Source of the DNA: Cytophagia bacterium
GTDB lineage: Bacteria > Bacteroidota > Bacteroidia > Cytophagales > Microscillaceae
Length of the DNA: 54,459 bases
Assembly (NCBI GenBank): GCA_004294005.1
Contig: RDZP01000006.1
Span: forward strand, 1 to 54,459
Reading direction: 5' to 3'
The translations under genes were made by a program, and so were the position numbers. This document shows positions 35,112 to 44,791 of this stretch, in pieces. The notes under the pieces were generated by a model, which saw only the letters and a list, made by a program, of their open reading frames with translations, had not been told where the DNA came from and ran no database searches. Every line of letters begins with the position of its first letter. Position 1 is the stretch's first letter.

Positions 35112-36962
35112 TTAAATTTTAAAATAATATTTTTTTTGATTTCCTGCTATATCACTTACAAACACTTCTAAATTCCCTTTCAAAACATGTGAAGGTGAGT
35201 CTTTTTCAGCAGACAATATATTTGTTTTGCTATCAAAATCTAAAGGCAAATAAACGCCATTCAAATAGGCTTTAAAGTCATCTAAGCCTGTTTCATTTTC
35301 TATTGCTTTTAGAAATATTGTTTTTCCATCGTTTTTTATAAATTGAACGAGGGGAGGGGTAATATCGGGGCGAAAAAAAAAACGACCTAATTGACGGGTA
35401 TTAAATTTAACGCCACCTATCAAAGCAATACTTTTTAGTAATTGATTACCTGCAAAAGCTTGAGCATTTTTAGGAACATTTTTTGAAAAATAAGTTACTT
35501 CAATAGGCAAAAATAGAGGTACAAAATTTGTGTGCAAATCTAAATAATGCGATTGTGGACGTGCTTCTAAATACAAAGTATCAAATAGACAATTTTTAGG
35601 AAATTTAATCATTAAATCCTTGCTTTTGTACCAAAATTCTTGTTGTGGTGGAATCATTTTTCTAAAAAATAAAGGCAATCTTACGCCTCCCGCCTCAACA
35701 GCGTCAGGCAAACCATCTCTTAAATCCCATAAATACACTATTTTTTTGCCAATTTGATAACTTAATTTAACAGGATAATTAACGCCGCTGAACGAAAAAA
35801 ATGCTTCTTTTCCTTTCATTTTAAGATAATTTGCCTCAATCATCAATGTGTTTTCTATTACTTTGTATTGTAATGTAGCACGTGTAAGGCTTTTATCAGG
35901 GATAAATTGATTTGAAAAAGAAGTATTATTATCTTGTATTTTTAGGGATAACTTGCTGCTATTTCCCCAATTATCTATCATTTTGATAGTAAGATTATGT
36001 ACTTTTTTATCTTTCAAATGAATAATTCCTTTGTCAATATGCGAGTAATTTTTGAGCTTATTACCATCTGCTACATAACATTTTTGAAATGCTTGATTAT
36101 TTTTTTTTTGTATTTCATAATTGATATGTACCAACATACAACGATTTTGAGCGTGTTCGATAGAGCGTAAATTAGCACTATAAATTGTTTTTTGGTCTAA
36201 TTTCATTTCTATATAACTAATACCAAAAGTATGAATTGAATTTTGTAAAACGTCCCAAGCGAGCATTTCCAAACCTATTGCACCTTTTACATTGATTATA
36301 TTTGGAACACTATAAACACCATTTTGTCCTATCACATTGTATTCTTTTCGTGCTAATTCGTTATTAATTCTGCTATTGATATGCAAAGGATAAAAAGCAA
36401 TTTTTTTGACAACTGGAGGGGCTTTATCCAAAGGTAGTTCTTTGAATTGATACATAAAAGGGTCAATAGCCACATCATCAAGTGTTCTGATTTCATAATG
36501 CAAATGCGCACCTGCTGATGCACCTGTATTGCCCGAAAGTGCAATAATTTCACCCATATTAACAGGAATTACGTTAGGAGAAATTTCCAAATCAATTTCA
36601 GTTTTTTTCTTTTCTTTTTGTTTTTGTTTTAAATAATTTCCAATTTTTCCTTCAAATTTATGTAAATGGGCATACAAGGTTTTTTGTTTGAGATGTGGGT
36701 GAGTGATTACAAGGCATTTTCCATAACCACTTGTAGAATTAGTGATTTTTGACACATATCCCTTTGCTGATGCTTTTACTTTTGTGCCTGTCATTATTCC
36801 TACATCTATTCCTGCATGGAAATGGTTTTGTCTGATTTCACCTACGTTGCCTGCTAAGTAAGCTTTTCCTGCTGGAAAATCAACAGGAAAAATATATTGT
36901 CCAAAAATTTTAAAAGAAAATAAACAATATAAGATAGAAAATACAAATAAAAACTTTTTCAT
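35112..36962 (-). CDS. M23-family (LytM) metallopeptidase
   Basis: I start at the internal methionine of MKKFLFVFS (residue 17 of the longer ORF), which gives a proper signal peptide ending near IFGQYIFP and fits the -7 box placed just before it. The peptidase domain follows directly: NHFHAGIDVGIMTGTKV (zinc His and Asp), YGKCLVITHPH, TLYAHLHKFEG and GASAGAHLHYEIR (HxH). About 420 further residues form beta-rich domains of unknown fold. It likely cleaves peptidoglycan cross-links or acts as a divisome/envelope factor. Confidence 0.9.
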   Translation of the reverse strand: MKKFLFVFSILYCLFSFKIFGQYIFPVDFPAGKAYLAGNVGEIRQNHFHAGIDVGIMTGTKVKASAKGYVSKITNSTSGYGKCLVITHPHLKQKTLYAHLHKFEGKIGNYLKQKQKEKKKTEIDLEISPNVIPVNMGEIIALSGNTGASAGAHLHYEIRTLDDVAIDPFMYQFKELPLDKAPPVVKKIAFYPLHINSRINNELARKEYNVIGQNGVYSVPNIINVKGAIGLEMLAWDVLQNSIHTFGISYIEMKLDQKTIYSANLRSIEHAQNRCMLVHINYEIQKKNNQAFQKCYVADGNKLKNYSHIDKGIIHLKDKKVHNLTIKMIDNWGNSSKLSLKIQDNNTSFSNQFIPDKSLTRATLQYKVIENTLMIEANYLKMKGKEAFFSFSGVNYPVKLSYQIGKKIVYLWDLRDGLPDAVEAGGVRLPLFFRKMIPPQQEFWYKSKDLMIKFPKNCLFDTLYLEARPQSHYLDLHTNFVPLFLPIEVTYFSKNVPKNAQAFAGNQLLKSIALIGGVKFNTRQLGRFFFRPDITPPLVQFIKNDGKTIFLKAIENETGLDDFKAYLNGVYLPLDFDSKTNILSAEKDSPSHVLKGNLEVFVSDIAGNQKKYYFKI

Positions 36963-36966
36963 AGTG

Positions 36967-36974
36967 CAAAAGTA
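36967..36974 (-). promoter_or_regulatory. -7 box (TACTTTTG) abutting the M23 start codon
   Basis: The minus strand reads TACTTTTG, an exact TAnnTTTG, only 4 bases before the ATG at 36962. If it is used, the transcript is leaderless or nearly so; it also argues against the ORF's longer start at 37010. Confidence 0.4.
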
Positions 36975-37060
36975 CATAAATTTTAATATAAAATAAAAAA
37001 AAACGTTCATTCATTTTCATTTTTTAATTTTCTGCTTTAACTTGCAAAAAAATTAGAGCA

Positions 37061-40000
37061 ATGAGTGAACCTGTATTAAAATCTATTATTCAATTATTAG
37101 CAATTTCTGCTATTACAGACGGTAATTTAAGCATTTCAGAAGTGAGTCTGATAGATGATTTTATTGCCGACCAAGTAAGCGAGGAATCTACTCCTAAATA
37201 TTTATCTTTATTCCAAGAATATGCTGAAATTGCTTTGACAACCAAAATAGAGCCTAAAAATATTTTTAAACGTATCAATGGTGAATTAAATCAAAAACAA
37301 AAAGTAATTGTTTTATCACATCTTTTAGAAGTTGCTGCTGTTGAGTGTGATGATAAATCTTTGGTTTTTGTTGATAATGCTGCTGCCTCTTTTAATGTTG
37401 ATGAATTGGAATATGGATTATTAAAAAAGTTTATATTGCCTTCTGCTCATTTTTCGGGTGATTCTCAATACATCTTAATTATGAGTTCGAGAAGATATAC
37501 ACCACCTGTCAAATACATTCATAGAGAAGGTTTAGAAAGTATGATTAGTGTTTTGCGATTGCCCAATACTGAATTATATTTCGCAAGATTATTACAACAA
37601 GGAAATACCAATGTTTTTTTGAATAATGTAGTTTTAAGACCAAGACATTTGTATGCTGTGCCAACAGGTGCAGTTTTTAGATGTGAAACTTCTAATCCTA
37701 TTTATTTCAGTGATATTGTAGGTAGATTTAGACGTGAATATGTCGAAACGCCTATTTTATTAGAAGCAAAACATGTTTATTATACTTTTCAAAGTGGAAA
37801 ATTAGGTTTAAGAGATTTGAATATTAGCGAAGAAGGTGGAAGATTGGTTGGGATAATGGGTGGAAGTGGCTCAGGAAAATCTACTACTATCAATGTTTTG
37901 AATGGACAAGCAATTCCTATTGGTGGACAAGTTATTTTGAATGGTATTGATATTTATAATGAAGCAGAAAATCATAAAATAAAAGGTTTGATTGGTTATG
38001 TACCTCAAGACGACTTATTGATAGAAGAACTCACTGTTTTTCAAAATTTATATTATGCTTCCAAACTTTGTTATGGACATTTTTCAGAACACGCTATCAA
38101 ACATCTGGTTGAAAAAACTTTAATCAATTTAGGACTTTTTGAAATTGCTCATCTTAAAGTTGGAAATCCTTTACAGAAAACGATTAGTGGGGGACAAAGA
38201 AAAAGATTAAATATTGCCTTAGAGTTAATAAGAGAACCTGCAGTAATGTTTTTAGATGAACCTACTTCGGGGCTTTCCTCACGTGATTCTGAAAATATTA
38301 TGGATTTGTTAAAAGAATTGACTTCAAAAGGTAAATTGATTTTTGTGGTTATTCATCAACCATCTTCAGATATTTTTAAAATGTTTGATAGATTATTGAT
38401 TTTAGATGTCGGTGGATATCCAATTTATTATGGAAATCCATTGGCTTGTGTCAATTATTTTAGAAAACAAGCTGATTTATTGTATAGAAGTGGAAGTGTT
38501 TGTGGTAATTGTGGACACATAGAAGTAGAACAAATTTTTGAAATTATCGAAACAAAAATTGTTGATGAATATGGACATTATACGCCTGCACGCAAAGTTT
38601 CACCTGCACAATGGCACAAGAATTTTTTAGACTATAAAGAAAATCAGAAGAAAAATTCGGCTGCACCTACACAAATTCCTGCTGTGCCGCCACTTTCATT
38701 ACATATCCCTAACAAACTAAAACAGTTGCTTATTTTTATCAAAAGAGATGTTTTAGCAAAATTGAGCAATACACAATATATGTTTATTGCCTTGTTAGAA
38801 GCACCTTTTTTGGCTTTTGTGTTGGCAAGTATTGTCAAATTTAGCACTTCACAATCGAACAAAACTTATTTTTTTAGTGAAAACGTTAATTTGCCTGCTT
38901 ATATTTTTATGAGCATTATTGTTTGCCTATTTATTGGATTGACTGTGAGTGCAGAGGAGATTATCAAAGATGCAAAAATTCGAAAACGGGAAACTTTTTT
39001 GCACTTGAGTAGAGGGAGTTATTTGATGTCAAAAGTAATTATTTTATTTTCATTCTCATTTGTTCAAACTTTGAGTTTTGTTTTGATTGGGAATTGGATA
39101 TTAGAAATTGATGGTAAATTATGGAATTATTGGTTTGTATTGTTTACTGTTTCTTGTACGGCGAATATTTTAGGTTTGAATATTTCTTCTGCTTTTAGTT
39201 CAGTAGTAGCAGTTTATATTTTAATTCCAATATTGATTATTCCACAACTTATTTTGGGTGGAATTGTCATCAAATTTGATGAAATGAATCCACATATTGC
39301 AGGTAATAATCGCGTGCCTTGGGTGAGTGAATTTATGTTTTCTCGTTGGGCTTTTGAGGCATTGATTGTGAGTGAATTTAAAGACAATGCTTTTGAGAAA
39401 AATTTTTATCAATATGACAAAGAAATGGCAAAAGCAGAATATAAATCTATTTATTATATTCCAAAATTAGAAAGTATGTTGGAAGATGCTATTATTTTAC
39501 AAAAAGATTCAATACCTGAAAATCGAAATAATAATACAATTAAAATAGATGAAATTTGTAAAACATTACGATTGGAGATTTGGAGAGAAAGTAAATTACA
39601 TGCAAAGGCTAATTTTCCAACACTCAAAATTATTTATCCTGCTGTATTGAACGAAAAAAACATCAAAAAAATAAGAACCTATCTTACGCTGTGGAAAGAA
39701 GCTTATATCAAAATTTATAATGCTAATAATAAAATAAAGGATAAGATAATTGGTAATATTACAAAAACAAGAGAAGGAAGAGGTAAATTTATTGATGCAA
39801 AACATATACATCACAACGAAACAATTGAAAATTTGGTCAAAAATACTGATGAAACGCACCGAGTTGTTCTCGAAAAAACAGGTGTTTTAAGACAAAAAAT
39901 ATATCCTATTTTCTTAGATGCACCACAAAATCCATTAAAAGGAAGACCTCATTTTTATGCACCTGTCAAATGGTGGGGGATTGATACTTATTGGTTTAAC

Positions 40001-40120
40001 GTAATGGTTCTCTGGTTTTTTACACTTATTTTGTACGTTTCTCTTTATTTTAATGTTATTCACGAATCATTAAAAGTAGTGATAACCGTCTTTGGACGAA
40101 AAAAGTCTTTTATACGATAA
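37061..40120 (+). CDS. TerB-like domain fused to ABCG-type ABC transporter
   Basis: A 1019-residue protein. Residues ~1-130 are helical and TerB-like (LLAISAITDGNLSISEVSLID and a second such repeat). A linker precedes the ATPase (~235-480): GIMGGSGSGKSTT (Walker A), TISGGQRKRLNIALEL (signature), VMFLDEPTSGLSS (Walker B) and VIHQPSSDIF (H-loop). The C-terminal ABC-2-type permease has six or so segments (~570-770, last ~985-1008) split by a large ~200-residue hydrophilic insertion. Half-transporter order NBD-TMD is as in ABCG/White proteins. The substrate is unknown. Confidence 0.88.
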   Translation: MSEPVLKSIIQLLAISAITDGNLSISEVSLIDDFIADQVSEESTPKYLSLFQEYAEIALTTKIEPKNIFKRINGELNQKQKVIVLSHLLEVAAVECDDKSLVFVDNAAASFNVDELEYGLLKKFILPSAHFSGDSQYILIMSSRRYTPPVKYIHREGLESMISVLRLPNTELYFARLLQQGNTNVFLNNVVLRPRHLYAVPTGAVFRCETSNPIYFSDIVGRFRREYVETPILLEAKHVYYTFQSGKLGLRDLNISEEGGRLVGIMGGSGSGKSTTINVLNGQAIPIGGQVILNGIDIYNEAENHKIKGLIGYVPQDDLLIEELTVFQNLYYASKLCYGHFSEHAIKHLVEKTLINLGLFEIAHLKVGNPLQKTISGGQRKRLNIALELIREPAVMFLDEPTSGLSSRDSENIMDLLKELTSKGKLIFVVIHQPSSDIFKMFDRLLILDVGGYPIYYGNPLACVNYFRKQADLLYRSGSVCGNCGHIEVEQIFEIIETKIVDEYGHYTPARKVSPAQWHKNFLDYKENQKKNSAAPTQIPAVPPLSLHIPNKLKQLLIFIKRDVLAKLSNTQYMFIALLEAPFLAFVLASIVKFSTSQSNKTYFFSENVNLPAYIFMSIIVCLFIGLTVSAEEIIKDAKIRKRETFLHLSRGSYLMSKVIILFSFSFVQTLSFVLIGNWILEIDGKLWNYWFVLFTVSCTANILGLNISSAFSSVVAVYILIPILIIPQLILGGIVIKFDEMNPHIAGNNRVPWVSEFMFSRWAFEALIVSEFKDNAFEKNFYQYDKEMAKAEYKSIYYIPKLESMLEDAIILQKDSIPENRNNNTIKIDEICKTLRLEIWRESKLHAKANFPTLKIIYPAVLNEKNIKKIRTYLTLWKEAYIKIYNANNKIKDKIIGNITKTREGRGKFIDAKHIHHNETIENLVKNTDETHRVVLEKTGVLRQKIYPIFLDAPQNPLKGRPHFYAPVKWWGIDTYWFNVMVLWFFTLILYVSLYFNVIHESLKVVITVFGRKKSFIR

Positions 40121-40161
40121 GGTTTTTTAGGTGCTATTAAGATTTATACAGAAAATAAAAT

Positions 40162-40222
40162 AAAAATTGTAGTACACACTTTTAGTGTGTCAACAAACTA
40201 AAAGTGTGTACTACAATTTTTT
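40162..40222. repeat. Palindromic repeat (family B) also usable as a terminator
   Basis: AAAAATTGTAGTACACACTT and its complement around a short loop form a stem of more than 20 bp with a T run after it. The core (ACACACTTTTAGTGTGT / ACTAAAAGTGTGT) is shared with the palindrome at 54324-54369. Confidence 0.85.
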
Positions 40223-40268
40223 TTTGTATAATATTGAGTAGAATCATATATTTTTAAGAACTGAAATC

Positions 40269-40309
40269 AAAAAAACACACTATTATTTTAAAAAATAGTG
40301 TGTTTTTTC
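40269..40309 (+). terminator. Second terminator-like hairpin
   Basis: AAAACACACTATT and AATAGTGTGTTTTTT form a strong stem with a T run, 60 bases beyond the previous hairpin. Confidence 0.75.
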
Positions 40310-40433
40310 GCTTTATTACCTATTTAACAAAATTTAACAAAAAATTACATCTATATTACAAAACAAAAATAAGATAGTGCGTGTTATGTTTATAGGTTTT
40401 CATAATTGTAAGTTTTTGATTAGTTAGGTTCCA

Positions 40434-40471
40434 CAGACTCCAAAAATAATGTTTTTGGAGTCTGTTTTTTT
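40434..40471 (+). terminator. Third plus-strand terminator-like hairpin
   Basis: CAGACTCCAAAAA-TAATG-TTTTTGGAGTCTG is a perfect 13-bp stem followed by TTTTTTT. It follows no ORF closer than the ABC gene 310 bases away, so it could end a small RNA (~40315-40470) or merely be a fail-safe. The 359-base gap holds no ORF. Confidence 0.75.
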
Positions 40472-40479
40472 ATTTGTTT

Positions 40480-41184
40480 TTAAGGTTTCAAACTGCCCAT
40501 TCCACCATCAATTCCAATTACTTGTCCTGTTATCCAATCCGATTTTGCTGATAATAATAAAGATACCATTGGTACAATGTCATCAACATTGCCAACTCTT
40601 CCTAATGGATGTCTTTTGTTAGAGGCTTCTTTTTTTTCATCTGTATTTAATAATTTGGAAGCCAAAGGCGTATCTGTAAGCGAAGGAGCAATGACATTGA
40701 CTCTGATTTTATTGATTGCCCATTCTGCTGCTAACGATTTTGCCAAGCCTTCTACACCAGATTTTGCTAAGGCAACAGAGGCGTGAAATCCCATTCCTAA
40801 ATGAGATGCAACTGTACTAAACAATAACACACTTGCACTTTGTGCTTTCTTTAAGGCAGGAAAAACTGCCTGTAAAACACGGACTGCACCCATTACATTG
40901 ACTTGAAAATCATATAAAATTTCTTCCTCTGATAATCTGTGAAATGGTTTTAGGTTGATTGTGCCGGGACAATATACTATACCATCTATTATTTCAGGTA
41001 AATGTTCTGTAAGATTTTCGAGAGGTTTTGATGTGTCTGCTAAAATTTGTTGAATATCCAAAGAAGTGAGTGTTTCATTTGTTCTGCGTGCAACTGTAAT
41101 TACTTTGTTTCCTTCTTGGTGTAATGTTTGGGCTAATGCTAAGCCTATTCCTGAGCTTGCTCCGACGATTAAAAAAGTTTTCAT
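40480..41184 (-). CDS. SDR-fold oxidoreductase lacking the usual catalytic tyrosine
   Basis: A 234-residue Rossmann protein: VGASSGIGLALAQTL (cofactor loop), ARRT (suggesting NADP), GIVYCPGTINLKPF (for the NNAG motif) and VNVIAPSLTDTPLASKLL. The catalytic YxxxK is VALAK here (HASVALAKSGVEG), so the lysine is kept and the tyrosine is replaced by valine. I believe this is shared by a subgroup of SDRs with the same IAPSLTDTPLA stretch. It may bind cofactor without classical carbonyl reduction. It is single. Confidence 0.88.
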   Translation of the reverse strand: MKTFLIVGASSGIGLALAQTLHQEGNKVITVARRTNETLTSLDIQQILADTSKPLENLTEHLPEIIDGIVYCPGTINLKPFHRLSEEEILYDFQVNVMGAVRVLQAVFPALKKAQSASVLLFSTVASHLGMGFHASVALAKSGVEGLAKSLAAEWAINKIRVNVIAPSLTDTPLASKLLNTDEKKEASNKRHPLGRVGNVDDIVPMVSLLLSAKSDWITGQVIGIDGGMGSLKP

Positions 41185-41308
41185 TGTATCTTTATTTTTT
41201 TAGGAATAACTTTTGATTAGTTAAAAATGTTTAAAAAATGTAATCTTTTTGTGTTTTTATCAACTTATTGTATATCACATAAATCAATAAAAAATACTTA
41301 CTTTAACT

Positions 41309-43372
41309 ATGAAAAATCTACTATTTATTTTTTTTCTTGTATTCTCTGTTTTTTTTCAACTACCAGCACAAAATGAAAAAAAATTAGATAGTTTAGAAAA
41401 ACAAACTAAAATATACAATAAAGAAGATTCAATTCAACTCAAAATGTATCTTACGATTAGCAAAATTTCATTAGGACAAGGGCAAACTTCTAAATCATTA
41501 GAATATTCAGATAAATGTATTGCTTTATCAGAAAAATTAGACATTAAAAAATATATCTCTCTTGCTTATATAGATAGAAGTTATTTGTTATTTATTTTGG
41601 GTGAATATCCACAAGCCACGCAAGCCGCTAAAAAATCTATTGATATTGCGGAAGAAATCAAAAATGAAAATTTAATTGCCAATAATTATCAAGTATTAGG
41701 AAAAATATATGAAGGGCAAGGAAAATACAAAGAAGTATTAGATTTGTACGAAAAAACATTGGCTATTTATCAAAAAAAAGATAATCATCCTAATTTATCT
41801 TTTGCTTATAATAATTTAGGAAATATAAATGCAATGATGGGTAATTATCAAAAAGCACTTGATTATCAACAAAAAGCATTAGAAATCAGACAAAAAAATC
41901 CTGAGCAACTACCTAACCTTACTTATTCTTATAATGATATTGCTTATATTTATACTGCACAAGGTAAATACAAAGAAGCCCTCAACTATCAAATAAAAGC
42001 AATGGAAAATGCTATTAAATACAAAGATAAACTATATCTTAACTTTGGTTATGTAAATTTAGCAGAAGCATATTTCTCTGTGAATGATTTTTCAAAAGCA
42101 TTAGAATATGCTAAAAAAGGTTTAGAATATGCTAAAAAAGCAAATACAAAACAAAGTATTGCTTCTTCGTATAATTTATTGGCGAGAATCCAAAAAAATC
42201 TAAAAAATTATGAAAAAGCCTTAGAATATCAAGAGTTTTTTGTGGTGTACAGAGATAGTATTTTGAATGAAAATCAGCAAAAAGAACTCACAAAAATCGA
42301 AAATAATTTTAAATACGACAAACAAAAAAAGGAAAACGAATTACTTAAGAAAGAACAACTTATCAGAGATGCGAAAATTACACAATTACTTTATATTGTT
42401 TTATTTTCTTTTTTTGGTGCAATATTATTGGTTTTATTGATTTTATTTTTGTATAGAAATAATAGATTGAAACAAAAAAATAACAATATTTTAACTGAAA
42501 AGAATGAAGAAATCAATCAACAAAATGAAGAAATTAGACAAATTGCTGATAATTTACACGAAGTAAATGAGAAAGTAAAACAACAAAATCATTTGATTAC
42601 AGTTCAAAATGAAGATTTGTTGGGAAATATCACTTATGCACAACGTATTCAGGAAGCCATTTTGCCCACAAAAGAATATATCAAGCAATATTTAGAGGAA
42701 TATTTTATATTTTTCAAACCTAAAGATATTGTTTCAGGTGATTTTTATTTCTTTCAAGAGATTGATAATCAATGTATTTTCGCAGCAATAGACTGTACAG
42801 GACATGGCGTTTCAGGTGCTTTTATGACTATTTTAGCCAACGATATTTTGAATAATATTATCAATAATCAAAAAATAATACAGGCAGACCAAATTCTCAA
42901 TCATTTGCACAAAGATATTCGAAAAGCACTAAAGCAAGCAGAGAGTACTAATCGTGATGGAATGGATATGGCTTTGGTGATTATTGACAAAAAAAATAAA
43001 AAAATACAGTTTGCAGGAGCAAAAAATTCATTGATTTATATTCAAAATCAAACACTTACACAAATAAAAGGAGATAGGCTACCAATTGGTGGCGAGCAAA
43101 AAGAAGCAGAAAGGTTATTCACACTTCATCATATTGATTGTAGTGTACCTACTTATTTTTATTTATTTTCTGACGGATTTCAAGACCAATTTGGTGGTGA
43201 AAACCGAGAGAAATTTATGATTAGCCGTTTTAAAAGTATTCTTTTAGAGAATCATGAAAAAGATTTTGTGGTGCAAAAACAAATTTTAGAAGATACTTTA
43301 CAACAATGGATTGCGTCATCAAAACAAGAAACGCAAATTGATGATATATTAGTAATTGGTGCAAAAATATAA
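41309..43372 (+). CDS. TPR-containing SpoIIE-type PP2C phosphatase
   Basis: A 687-residue protein with a signal peptide or anchor (~1-21), seven or more TPRs (~45-335, e.g. SFAYNNLGNINAMMGNYQKALDYQQKAL), a membrane helix (~355-378), a coiled coil (~390-440) and a cytoplasmic PP2C/SpoIIE domain: KDIVSGDFYFF, AAIDCTGHGVSGAFMTILAN, DGMDMALVII and LFSDGFQDQFGG. Metal-binding Asp residues are intact. Such proteins dephosphorylate Ser/Thr partners, often anti-sigma antagonists, in response to an outer signal. It ends 4 bases before the convergent MarR gene. Confidence 0.92.
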   Translation: MKNLLFIFFLVFSVFFQLPAQNEKKLDSLEKQTKIYNKEDSIQLKMYLTISKISLGQGQTSKSLEYSDKCIALSEKLDIKKYISLAYIDRSYLLFILGEYPQATQAAKKSIDIAEEIKNENLIANNYQVLGKIYEGQGKYKEVLDLYEKTLAIYQKKDNHPNLSFAYNNLGNINAMMGNYQKALDYQQKALEIRQKNPEQLPNLTYSYNDIAYIYTAQGKYKEALNYQIKAMENAIKYKDKLYLNFGYVNLAEAYFSVNDFSKALEYAKKGLEYAKKANTKQSIASSYNLLARIQKNLKNYEKALEYQEFFVVYRDSILNENQQKELTKIENNFKYDKQKKENELLKKEQLIRDAKITQLLYIVLFSFFGAILLVLLILFLYRNNRLKQKNNNILTEKNEEINQQNEEIRQIADNLHEVNEKVKQQNHLITVQNEDLLGNITYAQRIQEAILPTKEYIKQYLEEYFIFFKPKDIVSGDFYFFQEIDNQCIFAAIDCTGHGVSGAFMTILANDILNNIINNQKIIQADQILNHLHKDIRKALKQAESTNRDGMDMALVIIDKKNKKIQFAGAKNSLIYIQNQTLTQIKGDRLPIGGEQKEAERLFTLHHIDCSVPTYFYLFSDGFQDQFGGENREKFMISRFKSILLENHEKDFVVQKQILEDTLQQWIASSKQETQIDDILVIGAKI

Positions 43373-43376
43373 ACTA

Positions 43377-43862
43377 CTAACTTTTGTTAGCAATATTATT
43401 ATTTTCGTCTATCGCATGGTTTATTTTTTGTATTACTTCAAAAAAAGTTTTCATTTTTTCAGGTTCAATGCTTTGATAAACAATTTGATTAAATTTTTTG
43501 ACAGATTTTCGGGCAACTTCTCTTGCTTTTTTACCATGGTCTGTCAAAAAAATACGAAAAAAGCGTCTATCATTTTCATCTTGTATTTTCTTAATAAATC
43601 CTTCTTCTTCCATATTTTTGAGTGTTCGAGTGATACTTCTTGCTTCTAAACCCAAAAGAGGGGCAATTTTGGTAGCAGGTGTTCCTTCATCAATATCAAT
43701 ATTCAATAAAATATAGCCTACAGAAACCGTTAAATTGTATTGATTTGCCTCTGCATTATACATACGAGCAATAGCGTGCCAAGTTGCTTTGATTTGATAA
43801 TCAATAGATTGTTCGCGTTTTAAATTTTTTGGTAAGGGATAAGCAATGATTTCTTCCTTCAT
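43377..43862 (-). CDS. MarR-family transcriptional regulator
   Basis: A 161-residue winged-helix regulator: QYNLTVSVGYILLNIDIDEGTPATKIAPLLGLEARSITRTLKNMEEEGFIKK, then the wing DENDRRFFRIFLTDHGKKA. Such repressors respond to phenolics or oxidants. The next gene on the strand is a TPR protein (22 bases upstream), and its own target is not obvious. Confidence 0.9.
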   Translation of the reverse strand: MKEEIIAYPLPKNLKREQSIDYQIKATWHAIARMYNAEANQYNLTVSVGYILLNIDIDEGTPATKIAPLLGLEARSITRTLKNMEEEGFIKKIQDENDRRFFRIFLTDHGKKAREVARKSVKKFNQIVYQSIEPEKMKTFFEVIQKINHAIDENNNIANKS

Positions 43863-43884
43863 TTTTTTGTTAGGGTAAAATTAT

Positions 43885-44514
43885 TTATTGTTGACAATTT
43901 TTCTTATAATATGCCTCTCCTTTTTTATGGTTTAGTTCTTTTGATAATTTCCAATCATCACAAGCACCATTCGAATCTACCAAATGAAATCTTGCAACTC
44001 CTCTCAAATAATAAGCTTCCCCATTTTTTCTATCGCTTTGTATTCCTACATTAAGGTTTGAAACAGCATTATTATAGTCTTTTTGAAGTAAAAAAGAATT
44101 ACCTCTGCTGATGTATAACTGTGGATTTTTATTATTACCTGATAATTTAATTGCTTTTACATATTCACGTCTCGATAAATCAAAATTTCTAAGACTATCT
44201 AACGCTACTGCTTTGAGATGAAATGCCTCTGCACTGGTTTTATCTAATTTTTCGACTTCCTTAAAATCGCTCAAAGCCTTTCTTGGTCGGTCTGTTTTTA
44301 AAAACATTAAACCTCTTTTGAGAAGGTATTGTGTATTTTTGGTTTCGAAGCCAACAGCACGTGAATAGTTATAAAGTGCATTTTCCCAATCTTCTGCTTT
44401 TTCTTTTTCTTCCGCTATTTTTGCAAATTCTGCTCCTGAACTTTGTGCTCTGAGCGTTATATTCACAAAAAAATAGAGACTTAAAAAAAATATATAACTT
44501 AATTTATTTTTCAT
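43885..44514 (-). CDS. Exported TPR protein
   Basis: A 209-residue protein with a signal peptide (cleavage near LRAQSSG, ~23) followed by about five TPRs (DWENALYNYSRAVGFE, RKALSDFKEVEKLD, FDLSRREYVKAIKLS, YNNAVSNLNVGIQSD, SNGACDDWKLSKELN). The last cysteine motifs (GACDDW, KKNCQQ) are common in Bacteroidota TPR proteins. The role is likely a protein-binding scaffold in the periplasm. It lies directly before the MarR gene on the same strand. Confidence 0.8.
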   Translation of the reverse strand: MKNKLSYIFFLSLYFFVNITLRAQSSGAEFAKIAEEKEKAEDWENALYNYSRAVGFETKNTQYLLKRGLMFLKTDRPRKALSDFKEVEKLDKTSAEAFHLKAVALDSLRNFDLSRREYVKAIKLSGNNKNPQLYISRGNSFLLQKDYNNAVSNLNVGIQSDRKNGEAYYLRGVARFHLVDSNGACDDWKLSKELNHKKGEAYYKKNCQQ

Positions 44515-44791
44515 TTTTAATACTTTACTTAACTAATTTAGAATTTATATGCAAAAATATATCAAATTATCATAGAAAAAAAATATTTTAATAGAAGTTT
44601 TTGAAATCAATATTTTTTATCCTTAAAACAGTATTATTTTGATTGAAATACATCAAAATCAAAAATAAAATAAAAAAATGTATAAAAAAAATTAAAATAC
44701 AACAAATTAGCAATAATTTTGTATATGATTATAATCAATATCAAAAATCAATTTTTGACTAATCAATTATTTACCAAAGTAATATAAAAAA

